Assembly: GCF_010894455.1 (NCBI RefSeq)
Contig: NZ_JAAIXY010000005.1
Span: 372,001-436,000 of the forward strand
DNA length: 64,000 nucleotides
Direction of reading: 5' to 3'
Source of the DNA: Myxococcus eversor
Lineage (GTDB): Bacteria > Myxococcota > Myxococcia > Myxococcales > Myxococcaceae
Below the pieces are notes generated by a model. It did no database searches and was not told the origin of the DNA. It worked only from the letters and a program-made list of their open reading frames with translations. The position numbers were made by a program, and so were the translations under genes. Below are positions 37,759 to 47,600 of the stretch, piece by piece (position 1 is the first letter of the stretch; each line of letters begins with the position of its first letter).

Positions 37759-38766
37759 ATGCGAGCCGTCGGATATCGCCAGCCTCTCCCCGCGTCGGAC
37801 CCCAACGCGCTGCTCGACGTGGAGCTGCCAGACCCTGTCCCGGGTGAGAGGGATTTGCTGGTGGAGGTGCGCGCCATCTCCGTCAACCCGGTGGACGTGA
37901 AGGTGCGCGCGAGCGCGTCACCGCCCGCCGGGGAGGTGAAGGTGCTGGGCTGGGATGCGGCGGGAGTGGTGCGCGCGGTGGGGTCCGGGGTGAAGCTCTT
38001 CAAGCCCGGGGAGCGCGTCTGGTACGCGGGCACCATCACCCGGCCCGGCACCGACAGCGAGCTTCACGTGGTGGACGAGCGAATCGTGGGCCACATGCCG
38101 ACGTCGCTGGGCTTCGCCGATGCGGCGGCGTTGCCACTGACGGCCGTCACCGCGTGGGAGCTGCTCTTCGACCGGCTCCAGGTGCCGGAGGGGAAGGGGG
38201 CCGGCGCGTTGCTCGTGGTGGGCGCGGCGGGTGGCGTGGGTTCCATCCTGGTGCAGCTCGCGCGGCGGCTCACGGGGCTGACGGTGATTGGCACGGCCTC
38301 GCGCCCGGAGACGCAGGACTGGGTTCGCGAGCGGGGGGCGCATCACGTCATCGACCACCAGCAGCCGCTGACGCAGGAGCTCAAGCGCATCGGCGTGCCG
38401 CAGGTGGAGTTCATCGCCAGCCTGACGCACACGGACCGGCACTACGCGCAGTTGGTGGAGGCGCTGGCGCCGCAGGGCCGGCTCGGCATCATCGACGACC
38501 CGGGCCCCATCGACGTGCGCGAGCTGAAGCGCAAGAGCGCGTCGCTTCACTGGGAGCTGATGTTCACCCGCTCGATGTTTGGCACCCCGGACATGCAGGC
38601 GCAGCACGACATGCTGGAGCGGGTGTCAAAGCTGGTGGACGCGGGCACGCTGAAGACCACGGTGGGCGAGCACTTCGGCCGCATCGACGCCGCGAACCTG
38701 CGGCGCGCCCACCAGCTCCTGGAGTCACACAAGGCCAAGGGCAAGCTGGTGCTGGAAGGCTTCTGA
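37759..38766 (+). CDS. Zinc-type alcohol dehydrogenase / quinone oxidoreductase family (MDR)
   Basis: 335 residues from the ATG at 37759 (MRAVGYRQPLPASDPN); the frame is open upstream but the added part is not family-like. Domains: N-terminal GroES-like (SVNPVDVKVRA, GWDAAGVVRAVGSGV), then a Rossmann domain with VVGAAGGVGSILVQLARR. The zinc-ligand cysteines of true alcohol dehydrogenases are absent, so this is the zinc-independent, NADPH-dependent branch (quinone reductase or enoyl reductase like). Substrate unknown. It stands alone, convergent to the next gene. Confidence 0.9.
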   Translation: MRAVGYRQPLPASDPNALLDVELPDPVPGERDLLVEVRAISVNPVDVKVRASASPPAGEVKVLGWDAAGVVRAVGSGVKLFKPGERVWYAGTITRPGTDSELHVVDERIVGHMPTSLGFADAAALPLTAVTAWELLFDRLQVPEGKGAGALLVVGAAGGVGSILVQLARRLTGLTVIGTASRPETQDWVRERGAHHVIDHQQPLTQELKRIGVPQVEFIASLTHTDRHYAQLVEALAPQGRLGIIDDPGPIDVRELKRKSASLHWELMFTRSMFGTPDMQAQHDMLERVSKLVDAGTLKTTVGEHFGRIDAANLRRAHQLLESHKAKGKLVLEGF

Positions 38767-38772
38767 GCCGTC

Positions 38773-38804
38773 GGGCTCGGACGTCAGAAATGCGCCCCGA
38801 GCCC
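38773..38804. terminator. Hairpin between convergent genes
   Basis: GGGCTCGG (38773-38780) pairs with CCGAGCCC (38797-38804), extendable by one C-G pair. It lies just after the MDR stop and overlaps the end of the minus-strand gene. Confidence 0.5.
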
Positions 38805-39356
38805 GAGCACCGCTCTGTCATTGACGATACCCAGTGAAGGCATGAGCCCCAGGGGGATGCCGGGCCGGGAGCGGGAGGATGCGAGTCGAGCCTTGCTGGA
38901 CGACCGGGCCTGCCATGCCCCGTCCTCGTCGTCCTCCCAATCCCAATCAGAGCCAGTGACGAGTCTGAGATAGCCCGCCCCAAGTGACAGCCCCAGCATG
39001 ATGCCCGTCAGGAGGCTGGTTCCACAGCCCTCGCCGCCCTTGTCGTAGCCCGCGCAGACGGCGATGCCGGCGGTGAGCCCCACGCCGGTGAGAATCAAGG
39101 GCACCAGCCAGATGTGGGTGGGGATGCTGTCGCTGGTCGCCGCATGGCCATCGACGGAGAGGGCGCGAAGGCGGTTGCCCTCCGCCATGCGGCCTTGGCC
39201 GAAGAAGGTCCGGGACTCCATCACTCGCGTGGACGGCGCACGGGATGAGAAGTCGAAGGCGCGGGGCGCGGCGAGGACGGTGCCAGGAGCAGCAAGCCAG
39301 AGGCACAGCCCGACAGTGGCGAGGACAGGGTTCTTCATGATGTGGGGGACGTTCAC
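38784..39356 (-). CDS. Predicted secreted/membrane protein, unknown
   Basis: About 190 residues from a GTG at 39356 (an ATG six codons later is equally possible; neither has a clear ribosome binding site). A signal peptide (VLATVGLCLWLAAPGTVLA) is followed by a polar region, two hydrophobic glycine-rich segments (IWLVPLILTGVGLTAGIAVCAG and LLTGIMLGLSLGAGYLRL), an acidic patch and a Ser/Arg tail. The ending LGIVNDRAVLGLGAHF looks like a final beta-barrel strand. No family recognised; a protein of the same style lies at 63303. Confidence 0.5.
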   Translation of the reverse strand: MNVPHIMKNPVLATVGLCLWLAAPGTVLAAPRAFDFSSRAPSTRVMESRTFFGQGRMAEGNRLRALSVDGHAATSDSIPTHIWLVPLILTGVGLTAGIAVCAGYDKGGEGCGTSLLTGIMLGLSLGAGYLRLVTGSDWDWEDDEDGAWQARSSSKARLASSRSRPGIPLGLMPSLGIVNDRAVLGLGAHF

Positions 39357-39453
39357 GGGGAGGCACAGGCCGGCCTGGTGTGCCAGCGAGCGAGCTTTGT
39401 GCGCTTCCCGACGAAAGGCCCAGGGAGATATTCACCCGGAGGCCATGCCCCCT

Positions 39454-40341
39454 CTACGGCTGACCGCGCGTCACGCGGGCCCGGGCGGCCTGGAGGGTGT
39501 TGGCGAGCAGCATGGTGATGGTCATCGGGCCGACGCCCCCGGGCACGGGGGTGATGGCCTCGGCGACCTGGCTGACGGCGTCGAAGTCCACGTCGCCCAC
39601 CATCTTGAAGCCGCGCGCGGAGCCGGGGTCTTCGACGCGGTTCTGGCCCACGTCGATGACCACCACGCCGGGCTTCACCATGTCCGCGGTGATGAGGTTC
39701 TGCTTGCCCACCGCGACGATGAGGATGTCGGCCTGCCGGGTGAACGAGGCGAGGTCGGGGGTGTGTCGGTGGGTGATGGTGACGGTGGCGTCCGGGCCGG
39801 GGGCCATCAGCAGCGAGGCCAGCGGCTTGCTGACGATGAGGCTGCGCCCCACGATGACCACGTGCTTGCCCCGCGTCGGGATGTTCTCCCGGCGCAGCAT
39901 CTCCAGGATGCCCGCGGGGGTGCAGGGGATGAAGGCGCGCGGGTCCCCCACGAAGGCGAGCCCGGCGTTCTGCGGATGGAAGCCATCCACGTCCTTGTCC
40001 GGGTGGATGTGCTCCAGGACGGCTTTGTAGGGAAGGTGCGCGGGGAGGGGGAGCTGGACGAGGATGCCGTGGACCGTGTCGTCCGAGTTCAGCCGGTCGA
40101 TGACGGCGAACAGCTCTTCCTTGGACACGTCCTCGGGCAGGTTCAGCGTCTGGCCCTTCATCCCCAGGGCCTCGCAGGCGCGTGTCTTGCTCGCGACATA
40201 GGCCTGGCTCGCGGGGTTGTTGCCCACCAGCACCACGGAGAGCCCTGGCGTGACTCCGGCGGCTTGAAGCTCCGCCACCTGTTGAGCCATCTCGGCCCGC
40301 ATCACCCGGCTGAGTTCGGTTCCATCGATGTTCCGCGCCAT
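39454..40341 (-). CDS. folD: Bifunctional methylene-THF dehydrogenase / methenyl-THF cyclohydrolase
   Basis: 295 residues, normal FolD length. It interconverts 5,10-methylene-, methenyl- and 10-formyl-tetrahydrofolate with NADP. Visible family patterns: VVLVGNNPASQAYVASKTRACE with the catalytic YxxxK, GILVQLPLP, DKDVDGFHPQNAG, FIPCTPAGI, HVVIVGRSLIVSKPLASLL (NADP site) and PVPGGVGPMTITMLLANT. Complete, and a core gene. It is preceded on the same strand by the next annotated radical SAM gene only as a downstream neighbour; the gap is 74 bp. Confidence 0.98.
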   Translation of the reverse strand: MARNIDGTELSRVMRAEMAQQVAELQAAGVTPGLSVVLVGNNPASQAYVASKTRACEALGMKGQTLNLPEDVSKEELFAVIDRLNSDDTVHGILVQLPLPAHLPYKAVLEHIHPDKDVDGFHPQNAGLAFVGDPRAFIPCTPAGILEMLRRENIPTRGKHVVIVGRSLIVSKPLASLLMAPGPDATVTITHRHTPDLASFTRQADILIVAVGKQNLITADMVKPGVVVIDVGQNRVEDPGSARGFKMVGDVDFDAVSQVAEAITPVPGGVGPMTITMLLANTLQAARARVTRGQP

Positions 40342-40415
40342 GGGGGCTCCATACGCCAGATTCCCGGCGTTGCCGCGCCCTTTCTGGCCGGGCTGTCGAC
40401 CCCTGGAGACTGACG

Positions 40416-42134
40416 CTACGCCGGCTGGAGGAAGCGGCCGTCCACCAGGTGGTCAATCACTTCGCGCGCGGAGTGTGGATCCAACCGCGCCTTCGTCCCC
40501 AACTGGCTCACGGCGCTGGAGACCGTCGCGGGTCGCTCGAAGGCGGCCAGGGCGGCGAGGAGGATGGCTCCGTCCTGCCCCTGCACCAGCGTCGGGTCGG
40601 AGAACTTGCGAGGGCTGACCGTGGGCGCGCACGTCAGGGTGATGCCGTCGACCGAGCGGAGGACCGTCACGGGCTCCTGGGCCACCTTCGCCGGGGCCCG
40701 GTGGTGGCCCAGCCACTCCCCCAGCGTGAATCGCCGGGTCGACGGCGCGGTGTTCAACAGCCGCGTGCGGCCATCGACAGTGACGCCGCGCCGGGTGTCC
40801 CGGTGCTTCCAGGCGAGCGCATCCACCTGGTCGGAGTTGCGCTGCACGGCCGCCTCGAGCGCCGCGTCGCGGAAGCGAATCATCGGCACCGACACGTCGC
40901 CGGGCTCACGCTGCTCGAAGTAGTCGACGAACTCCTTGAACGTCTTCGCCTCGCTCACCATGTCGAAGCGGGCGGGGTGCTCGGTGACCAGGGCGCCGGG
41001 CTGCGCTTCGAGCCGCTGATAGCCCACCACGCAGTCCAGGCTGATGACGCGCTCCACCAGGCGCAGCTCCTCCGCCAGCCGGGCCGTGCTCGTGAACGGC
41101 AGGCCGCCGATGCCGGAGATCTCCATGTCCAGGTTCGGATGGCGGCGACAGGCGTCGATGACCTCGAGCAGCTCGCTGTCCCTGGCGCAGGGCTTGAGCA
41201 GGCCCTTGCCCATCTGGTCCAGGCGCTGCTCCTCCGAGAAGCAGCCGATGTCGATGACCATGTAGACGCGCTTGAACGTCCGGGCCAGCTCGGCGACGAG
41301 CTCCAGGCGCGGCACGCCCCACAGGAAGTACGTGCAGCAGTGCTTCGAGAGGTCCACGCCCGCCCAGGTGCTCCCCAGGAACTCCGCGGTGCTTCCGGCG
41401 AAGTCGTAGCGCATCTGCCACGTCTGTCCGGCGATCTCCTGGTGGTCCCTCCGCACGCTCTGCTCCGAGCGCAGGAACGGCTTCGCGCGCCCGAAGGCCG
41501 CCTTCTGGTTGCCCCGGGCCCCTCCGCAATAGAGGCAGTTCTCGCCACACCCCTTGCCCGGAGCCACCCAGCCGGAGAACGAGTTGCGGTCCAACTGGCT
41601 CAGGAACAGGTCGTTGAAGTGGGAGTAGTAGATGTCCTCGGTGTTGGTGGCGCCCTGGATGTAGGACAGCGGCAGTCGCCGGGAGGCGCCGGAGGGCGAG
41701 CGCGACACGCAGTTGGGCGGGGACTCCTCGCCTCGGCAGATGGCCAGCAGCGGCACCTCGCCGTCACCCAGCACGATGTGGTCGATGAAGTCGAACGCGT
41801 GCAGCTCCCTCCACCAGTACGACGCGGAGTTGCCGCCCACGACGATGCGAATCCCGGGGTCTATCCGCCGCAGCGTCCGGGCGATGAGCAGCGCGCGGTC
41901 CACGTGGTGGAACCACTTGAGGCTGATGCCCACGAGGCGCGGCCGGACGCGGGCGACGAGTTTCTCGAACGAGCGAACCACCTCCGCTTCCGTCTCGTCG
42001 CCGTCGTACAGCCGCACGAAGGCCTCGATGCCGCCACGCCGCAGGTAGCTCGCCAGGTAGAGGATGCCGCACGTGGCCTCGCCCGTACCGGCGCCCACGA
42101 GGAGAACTGGCGAGAGCTCACGACCACCACCCAT
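40416..42134 (-). CDS. B12-binding radical SAM protein with C-terminal winged-helix-like domain
   Basis: 572 residues from the ATG at 42134 (MGGGRELSPVLLVG). Domain order: a cobalamin-binding-type Rossmann domain (about 1-150, with IRIVVGGNSASYWW and VLGDGEVPLL), then the radical SAM barrel with the cluster motif CGENCLYC (CxxxCxxC). The last ~70 residues (GAILLAALAAFERPATVSSAVSQLG, HSAREVIDHLVDGRFLQ) look like a PqqD-type winged helix, used elsewhere to bind peptide substrates. It may be a methyltransferase or a peptide-modifying enzyme. No precursor peptide is visible nearby. It is divergent from a secreted protein. Confidence 0.8.
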   Translation of the reverse strand: MGGGRELSPVLLVGAGTGEATCGILYLASYLRRGGIEAFVRLYDGDETEAEVVRSFEKLVARVRPRLVGISLKWFHHVDRALLIARTLRRIDPGIRIVVGGNSASYWWRELHAFDFIDHIVLGDGEVPLLAICRGEESPPNCVSRSPSGASRRLPLSYIQGATNTEDIYYSHFNDLFLSQLDRNSFSGWVAPGKGCGENCLYCGGARGNQKAAFGRAKPFLRSEQSVRRDHQEIAGQTWQMRYDFAGSTAEFLGSTWAGVDLSKHCCTYFLWGVPRLELVAELARTFKRVYMVIDIGCFSEEQRLDQMGKGLLKPCARDSELLEVIDACRRHPNLDMEISGIGGLPFTSTARLAEELRLVERVISLDCVVGYQRLEAQPGALVTEHPARFDMVSEAKTFKEFVDYFEQREPGDVSVPMIRFRDAALEAAVQRNSDQVDALAWKHRDTRRGVTVDGRTRLLNTAPSTRRFTLGEWLGHHRAPAKVAQEPVTVLRSVDGITLTCAPTVSPRKFSDPTLVQGQDGAILLAALAAFERPATVSSAVSQLGTKARLDPHSAREVIDHLVDGRFLQPA

Positions 42135-42528
42135 GCGACAAGCACCGACCTTTCCGAGAAGGGGCACAGTAGACGATTCGGGCCTCCGTCGGCGCGGGAA
42201 TGGTGACCCCCCCACCGGGCGGGCGTCCGAGCGGCGCCGGGGCCGGCTGTGTCCACGGCGCCTTCGGCATCCGGCGGCTTCCGGACGCGTATCGCGGATG
42301 CCTTCACTTCGATGCGGCGGGAAGCGCCATGTCTGACAGGCTCGCCACGGCTGTAGCAACGGGCGCTACAAAGACAGCCCGTTTTCTCATCGTTCCTGAC
42401 GCGGATGCCAGACTTGTAGCGAGAGATGTCACAGTGGGAGGTGAGATGGATGTAAATGATTCGCATTCAGGCTTGTGTGTAGACCTTCAATCACAGCAAA
42501 GTGCGGTTCTCACTCATCAGGGGGCTGC
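42135..42528. promoter_or_regulatory. Divergent intergenic region with repeated TGTAGC sites
   Basis: 394 bases between divergent starts, without a convincing gene. TGTAGC (42352-42357) and GCTACA (42365-42370) form a 6-bp inverted repeat with 7 bp spacing, and a further TGTAGC occurs at 42415-42420. Bases 42395-42510 are AT-richer, as expected for promoters. Confidence 0.4.
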
Positions 42529-43230
42529 ATGCGCATCTCGTCTTCGACATCTTCTTCTCGTATCGGTATGTCTCGCGGTTGGCTGTGTGCGGCGGCCGTC
42601 GCCATGGCGCTCGTCGTCGCTTCTCCGGGCCGCGCGGATGCCCAGTGTACGAGCTGGCCGACCAACACCACCGTGAACCCTGGCGCGCCGTTCTCCGACA
42701 CCATCAATGTCTCGGGGCTGGCCTACGGGACGTACATCATCACCGCGTCCTTCTCCGGCAGCGCGGGGCTCATCAACCTGGCGTTCAGCGCCGCGCCGGG
42801 CGTGTCCTGGAGCAATGGCACGAAGGGCTTCATCGGCTCCGCGACGACGATGTATCTGAGCTTCATCATGGCCCCCGGCGCGCTCCCGGGCCGCAATTCG
42901 ACCGTCAACCTGAGTGTCACCAACACCCTGGGCCAGACGGTCTGCTCCTCCAGCTTCGTGGTGTCGGTGGCCGGTGACGCGTGCCCGGCCGATGTCGTCT
43001 TCAACGGGAGCACGGTCGACGCGACCTTCGATGGCGCCAACTGCTACGTGGCCGCGCTGCCGGCGGGGGACGGCTCACCCTTCATGCACAACAACAACTA
43101 CTACGTGACGCGCGGCCCGAACAACGCGTGTGAGGCGGGCTGGTTCGACGGCGCCAACTGCTATCTCGGCACGGCGCCCAGCGGGAAGTCAGGCTTCTTC
43201 TGGGGCTCGGCGTTCTACTACTCGCCCTGA
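42529..43230 (+). CDS. Secreted protein with repeated FDGANCY motifs
   Basis: About 233 residues from the ATG at 42529; a second ATG 13 codons on (MSRGWLCAAAVAM) may be the real start. Signal peptide ends near RADAQC. The middle (about residues 60-150) is a Ser/Thr/Gly-rich beta-sandwich-like region, then two copies of a motif FDGANCY, each followed by a Gly/Pro stretch and an aromatic FxxxxxYY element (about 165-230). Four or more cysteines suggest disulfides. I know no function; the tandem motif looks like a small surface/lectin-like repeat. Confidence 0.6.
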   Translation: MRISSSTSSSRIGMSRGWLCAAAVAMALVVASPGRADAQCTSWPTNTTVNPGAPFSDTINVSGLAYGTYIITASFSGSAGLINLAFSAAPGVSWSNGTKGFIGSATTMYLSFIMAPGALPGRNSTVNLSVTNTLGQTVCSSSFVVSVAGDACPADVVFNGSTVDATFDGANCYVAALPAGDGSPFMHNNNYYVTRGPNNACEAGWFDGANCYLGTAPSGKSGFFWGSAFYYSP

Positions 43231-43248
43231 GAAACCCGCTGTGATGGG

Positions 43249-43283
43249 CCCCGCGCGGCGAGGTGTGATTGCGCCGCGCGGGG
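43249..43283. terminator. Strong bidirectional terminator hairpin
   Basis: CCCCGCGCGGCG (43249-43260) pairs perfectly over 12 bp with CGCCGCGCGGGG (43272-43283), loop 11 bases. It lies between two convergent stops and is the clearest terminator in the window. Confidence 0.75.
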
Positions 43284-43294
43284 GCGTGGTTGTT

Positions 43295-44449
43295 TCAGCG
43301 GAAGGGACCGCTCACCTCGAAGGTGACGCCCTGGCCGTCCGTTCCGCGCTGTGAGCTGAAGTACAGCCGGTGCCCGTCTGGACTGAACGCGGGGCCGGTG
43401 AGCTCCGAGCCCGCATGGCCTTCGAGTTGGAGGAACGGTGAGACAACCCGCTCCGGCCGCGGGGTGATGAGGCAGAGCTGGAGGTCTCCTCCGTCCTCGG
43501 CCACGTAGAGGTCTCCCGAGCGCGACACGGTGACGTTGTCCACGCCGTGCAGGGGCGAGTCCGGGAAGAGGTCGTCGTCGTAGAGGATCTCCACCCGGCC
43601 GGTGGCCGGCGTGTGGGCCCAGACGCGGTTGTCGCCCTTGGTGGTGAAGTAGACGGTGCCGCTGTCGTACCAGCAGCCCTCTCCGCCATCGAACGCGGTG
43701 GTCACGAACCGCGCGGGCTGGAGCCAGGCGGGGCTCGACGCGGAGACCTTCACCCAGCTGAAGCTCGCGGTGCCCTCCAGCGCATTGCCTGACAGTCGCG
43801 CGGCCTCGAGCGTGCCCGAGGCGAGTGAAGGCCACTGGGCCGGCGTGAAGCGGTAGAAGCGCCCGTGGGGGCGGTCCTCCGTCAGGTACAGCCGTCGTCC
43901 CGCCGGGTCCACCGCGACGGCCTCGTGGGCGTAGGTGCCCAGCGCGGCGCGACGCACGCCCTGCGAGGGACTCATCGGATTGCACTCCCACACATGTCCG
44001 CCGTCCCATTCCTCACAGGACAGCCACGTGCCCCACGGCGTCGGCCCTCCCGCGCAGTTGGCGATGGTTCCGCCGAGGATGCGATAGGCGCCCACCACGC
44101 CGCCTCCACCATCGAAGCGCAGCGCGGAGGCCCCGCCGAGGAGGGGCAACTCGCTGTTGGACGTGTAGACCCATCCGCCGTCGCCCGTGGCGAAGCACGT
44201 GCCGCCATCGGGGCTCCCGTGCCAGGAGTAGCTCGTGCCAGGGACGACCTCATTCGTGCGCGCGACGACGCGAGAGGTGAAGCCCGCGGGCAGTCGCAGG
44301 CCATGCGCATCCGGCGTTCCCGAGAGGGCACCATAGGGGCCGGGTCCCGGTCGGGAAGGGGCCGCATAGGCCTCGCGCCAGAAGCCGGGCCCCAGGACGA
44401 GCAGTCCGCTGCTCATCGCGGTGAGTCGAAGGAAGTTCCTGCGCTGCAT
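43295..44449 (-). CDS. Secreted PhoX-like (DUF839) protein with Tat signal
   Basis: About 384 residues from the ATG at 44449. The N terminus MQRRNFLRLTAMSSGLLVLG has a twin-arginine signal. The mature part reads like the PhoX/DUF839 beta-propeller: LRLPAGFTSRVVARTNE, SWHGSPDGG, PWGTWLSCEEW, FGRVEA-style VDPAGRRLYLTEDRPHGRFYRF, GCWYDSGTVYFTTKGDNRVW and GVDNVTVSRSGDLYVAEDGG. PhoX enzymes are calcium/iron-dependent secreted alkaline phosphatases. The catalytic residues cannot be fully confirmed by eye, so a phosphatase function is inference. Confidence 0.82.
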   Translation of the reverse strand: MQRRNFLRLTAMSSGLLVLGPGFWREAYAAPSRPGPGPYGALSGTPDAHGLRLPAGFTSRVVARTNEVVPGTSYSWHGSPDGGTCFATGDGGWVYTSNSELPLLGGASALRFDGGGGVVGAYRILGGTIANCAGGPTPWGTWLSCEEWDGGHVWECNPMSPSQGVRRAALGTYAHEAVAVDPAGRRLYLTEDRPHGRFYRFTPAQWPSLASGTLEAARLSGNALEGTASFSWVKVSASSPAWLQPARFVTTAFDGGEGCWYDSGTVYFTTKGDNRVWAHTPATGRVEILYDDDLFPDSPLHGVDNVTVSRSGDLYVAEDGGDLQLCLITPRPERVVSPFLQLEGHAGSELTGPAFSPDGHRLYFSSQRGTDGQGVTFEVSGPFR

Positions 44450-44607
44450 GGGCGTGCTCCAGTGCGTGGACAAGCCCTGGAGACTGGTTCGTGTGACGCC
44501 CCGCGCCCATCGCGCTCCGAGGGCGGGGGCCTGTCCACCCGGGGACACGACACCGCGCGCGCCCCTGGACGACAGGACGCGCGCGGCGGAGTTCTTCGGG
44601 CTCGGGG

Positions 44608-47600
44608 CTACATCTCCACCGGCGGCGTGCAGTCGACGTCCGGGCAGAGTTCCCCTGGCGGGCAGTAGCAGCGGTCCGCCACGAGGATGTTCACCAGGGA
44701 CGAGGCCTCACCGAAGTCGATGGCCGTTGTCGCGTCGACTCGCACCCGCATCCGCCACTGGAAGGCATGCGGGCCCTGGGTGGTGGGCGCGGTGGCGGTG
44801 AAGCTGAAGGTCCGCTCGGCGCCGGGTTTGACGCGGTCCCCCAGCTCCAGGGGGATGGACGCGTGGCCCCAGTTGTTGCCCCGGAACTCGGGCAGTGGCG
44901 CGAGCTGGACGCCCGGGAGTTCTCCCCACGTCGTGTCACCCGAGTTCCTCATTCGAAGGGTGACGGGGAAGCTCTGTCCCGGCTCCACGCGCGTGGGCAC
45001 CGTCTGGCTCACGAAGGTCGCGTGGGCCCTGGGGATGACCTGGACCGTCGTGCTCTGCGTGGCCTGGCCGAAGGCCCCGGTCTGGGTCTGCCACATGCGC
45101 CACTGGAGCGCCTGGGGGCCCGAGGTGAGGGGCGCGTTGACGGTGACGGAGAAGGTCTTCTCCGCGCCCGGCGCGACTTCTTCTCCGGGGGCGAGCGCTC
45201 CGTTCGAGCTGCTCCACGCGGAGGACAGGTTGCGCAGGGAGAAGCCGGTGTCCGCGCGCCAGGCCTGGGTGCCCGTGTTCCGCATCGTCACGTGGTAGGT
45301 GAAGGCGTTGCCCCCCATCACCGTGGTGGGGCCGGACTGCCGGACGAAGGCGGCGTCGCGCGGAGGGAGCGTGACGGTGATGGTGACGGGTTCGGTGAAC
45401 GCGCCGAAGTAGACCGGCTGTTCGAAGGTGTCCTGAACCATCCGCCAGGACATGGTGTAGACGCCGGGCGTGGTGGGCGCGGTGAGCGTGTCGGAGAAGG
45501 TCAGCTCCTGACCGCGAGCCGCCGAGTCCGTCGGGTTGAGGTAGATGCGCTGCCGCCCCCACGTGCTGCTCGCCACGGGCTGGGAGCCGAGCCGATAGAA
45601 ATGGGCCAGCGTCCAGGTGTCGCTGCCCGTGTTCTTCATCGTGAAGGTCGCCTGGAACGTGCTTCCGACCACCACCGTGGTGGGGACGGACTGCCGGACG
45701 AAGACCGAGTCGCGGATGGGCACCGTGACGTCGATCTGTCGCTCGGGCGTGGGCGCGCCGAACAGGCCGTGTCCCTCCTTCATCATCTGCCACCGGAAGG
45801 GGTAGGTGCCCAGCGCGTACGGCGTGGTGACGGTGAACAGGAACGTCTTGTTCGTCTGGGGCGCGATGCTCTCGCCGGGCGCCAGCTCCACGCGGTCCGT
45901 TCCCCAGAAGGCCGTGTTGCCCGCGGGGGCGATGGACTGGAGCCTGAAGCCCGAGGCGGCCGTCCAGGGCTCCGTGCCCGTGTTCCGCATCGTCACGCTG
46001 ACGCTGTAGACCCTGTCCGCCTGCATGAAGGTGAGGACCTCCTGGAACCAGAAGCTCGCGTCATGCGCCGGGCCGGGGCATCGGAAGGTGAGGTCGCGAG
46101 ACAGGCCGCTTCCCTCGTCGTCGACGACGGCGAGCCTCAGCGTGGCGTCGGTGCCCGCCGTGCAGGTGCCTTGCGCGGAAAGCTCCGAGGATGCGGTGAG
46201 GGTGGCGTTCGCGAGGGAGGACCAGGTCTGGTGGTAGGGGCTGACTCCGCCCGAGGCCAGGGTGCTGGCGCAGCTGAAGGTCCCCGGGCCCGCGCCCGGG
46301 CCGCACGTGGGGGCGGGGAGGTGCAGGGCGGTGATGACGGCCTTGGAGGCATCCAGCATGCCGGCGCCGCAGGTTCCGGGCACGCAGCCCGGGACGGTGA
46401 TGACGGCCTGGAGGAGCCGTTGGGTGATTTGGGCCGAGGTCCAATGGGGACGCTGGGTCATGAGGAGCGCGGCGACGCCGGCGACATGCGGCGCGGCCAG
46501 CGAGGTGCCGGACAGGTAGCGGTGGCAGAAGTCCTGACCGAACACCGTGGGGCCGGGCTTGGACACGGCCCACGCGGAGACGCTTCCGCCCGTCCCGTTG
46601 TACGGCGCCATGGGGGTGAGGTCATTGCAGGCCAGCCCATCGCCGAAGAACTCCGGGCCGCCACCTGGCGCGGTGAGCGTCACCGACGGGCCCCTGTTGC
46701 TGTACGGCGCCAGTTGCCCGTTTGGCATCGTCGCGGCCACGGCGATGACCCCATGGCAGGAGGCGGGGACGACCACGCCCGGGTCCCGGCTGTCATTGCC
46801 CGCGGCGGCGACCACCACGACTCCGGCGTTGATGGCGTTGGTGATGGCCTGCTGAATCGACGGGTAGTCGAGGCAGCTCGCCACATGGGGCGCCCCCGTG
46901 CCGAAGCTCATGTTGATGACCCTGGCGCCGTTCTGGACGGACCAGTCGATGGCTCGGCCCACGTTGCTCAGGATGGGCGCGTCGTCCGTCGAGGAGACCT
47001 TCACGGGCAACAGCGTGCAGTCCTTGCAGACGCCCGCGACGCCGTAGGTGTCCCACTTCGCGCCGAGGATTCCGGCGACATGCAGGCCGTGGTGCCACCG
47101 GCCATCCGACGTCGGGTCCGCGTCCGAGGCTCCCGGTGTTTCGTAGCCGAAGTCATGACCCACGCCCCACCGGTCCGCGAGGTCCGGGTGCGCGAGCTTC
47201 CCGGAGTCCAGGACGGCGATCTTCACGTTGCCGGTGACGGTCTGCCACGCCTCGGGCAGGTGGATGGCGGGGTAGTGCCATTGCAAGCTGTAGTAGGGGT
47301 CGGTCGGTACGGAGAAGTAGTGCAGGTAGAGGTCTTCGTGCGCGTACTCGACGTCGGAGCGCAGGCGCAGTGCCTCCACGGCGGCCAGGGTAAGGGCCTC
47401 CTGTTCGTCCACGGATTTGTTCGTCAGCGATTCCGTGGAAGAGAGGGTCCAGATCTCCGCGCCCACGGGAAGCACGTCCGCCTGCTGGAACGTCAGGCCA
47501 TTGAGGGTCATGGGCGCGCTGACGGTGGAGGCCTTGCCCTGGGCGGCCGGCCGGAACTTCACGATGACCCGGCCCGGGACGAAACGCGGGAGGGCCGCCC

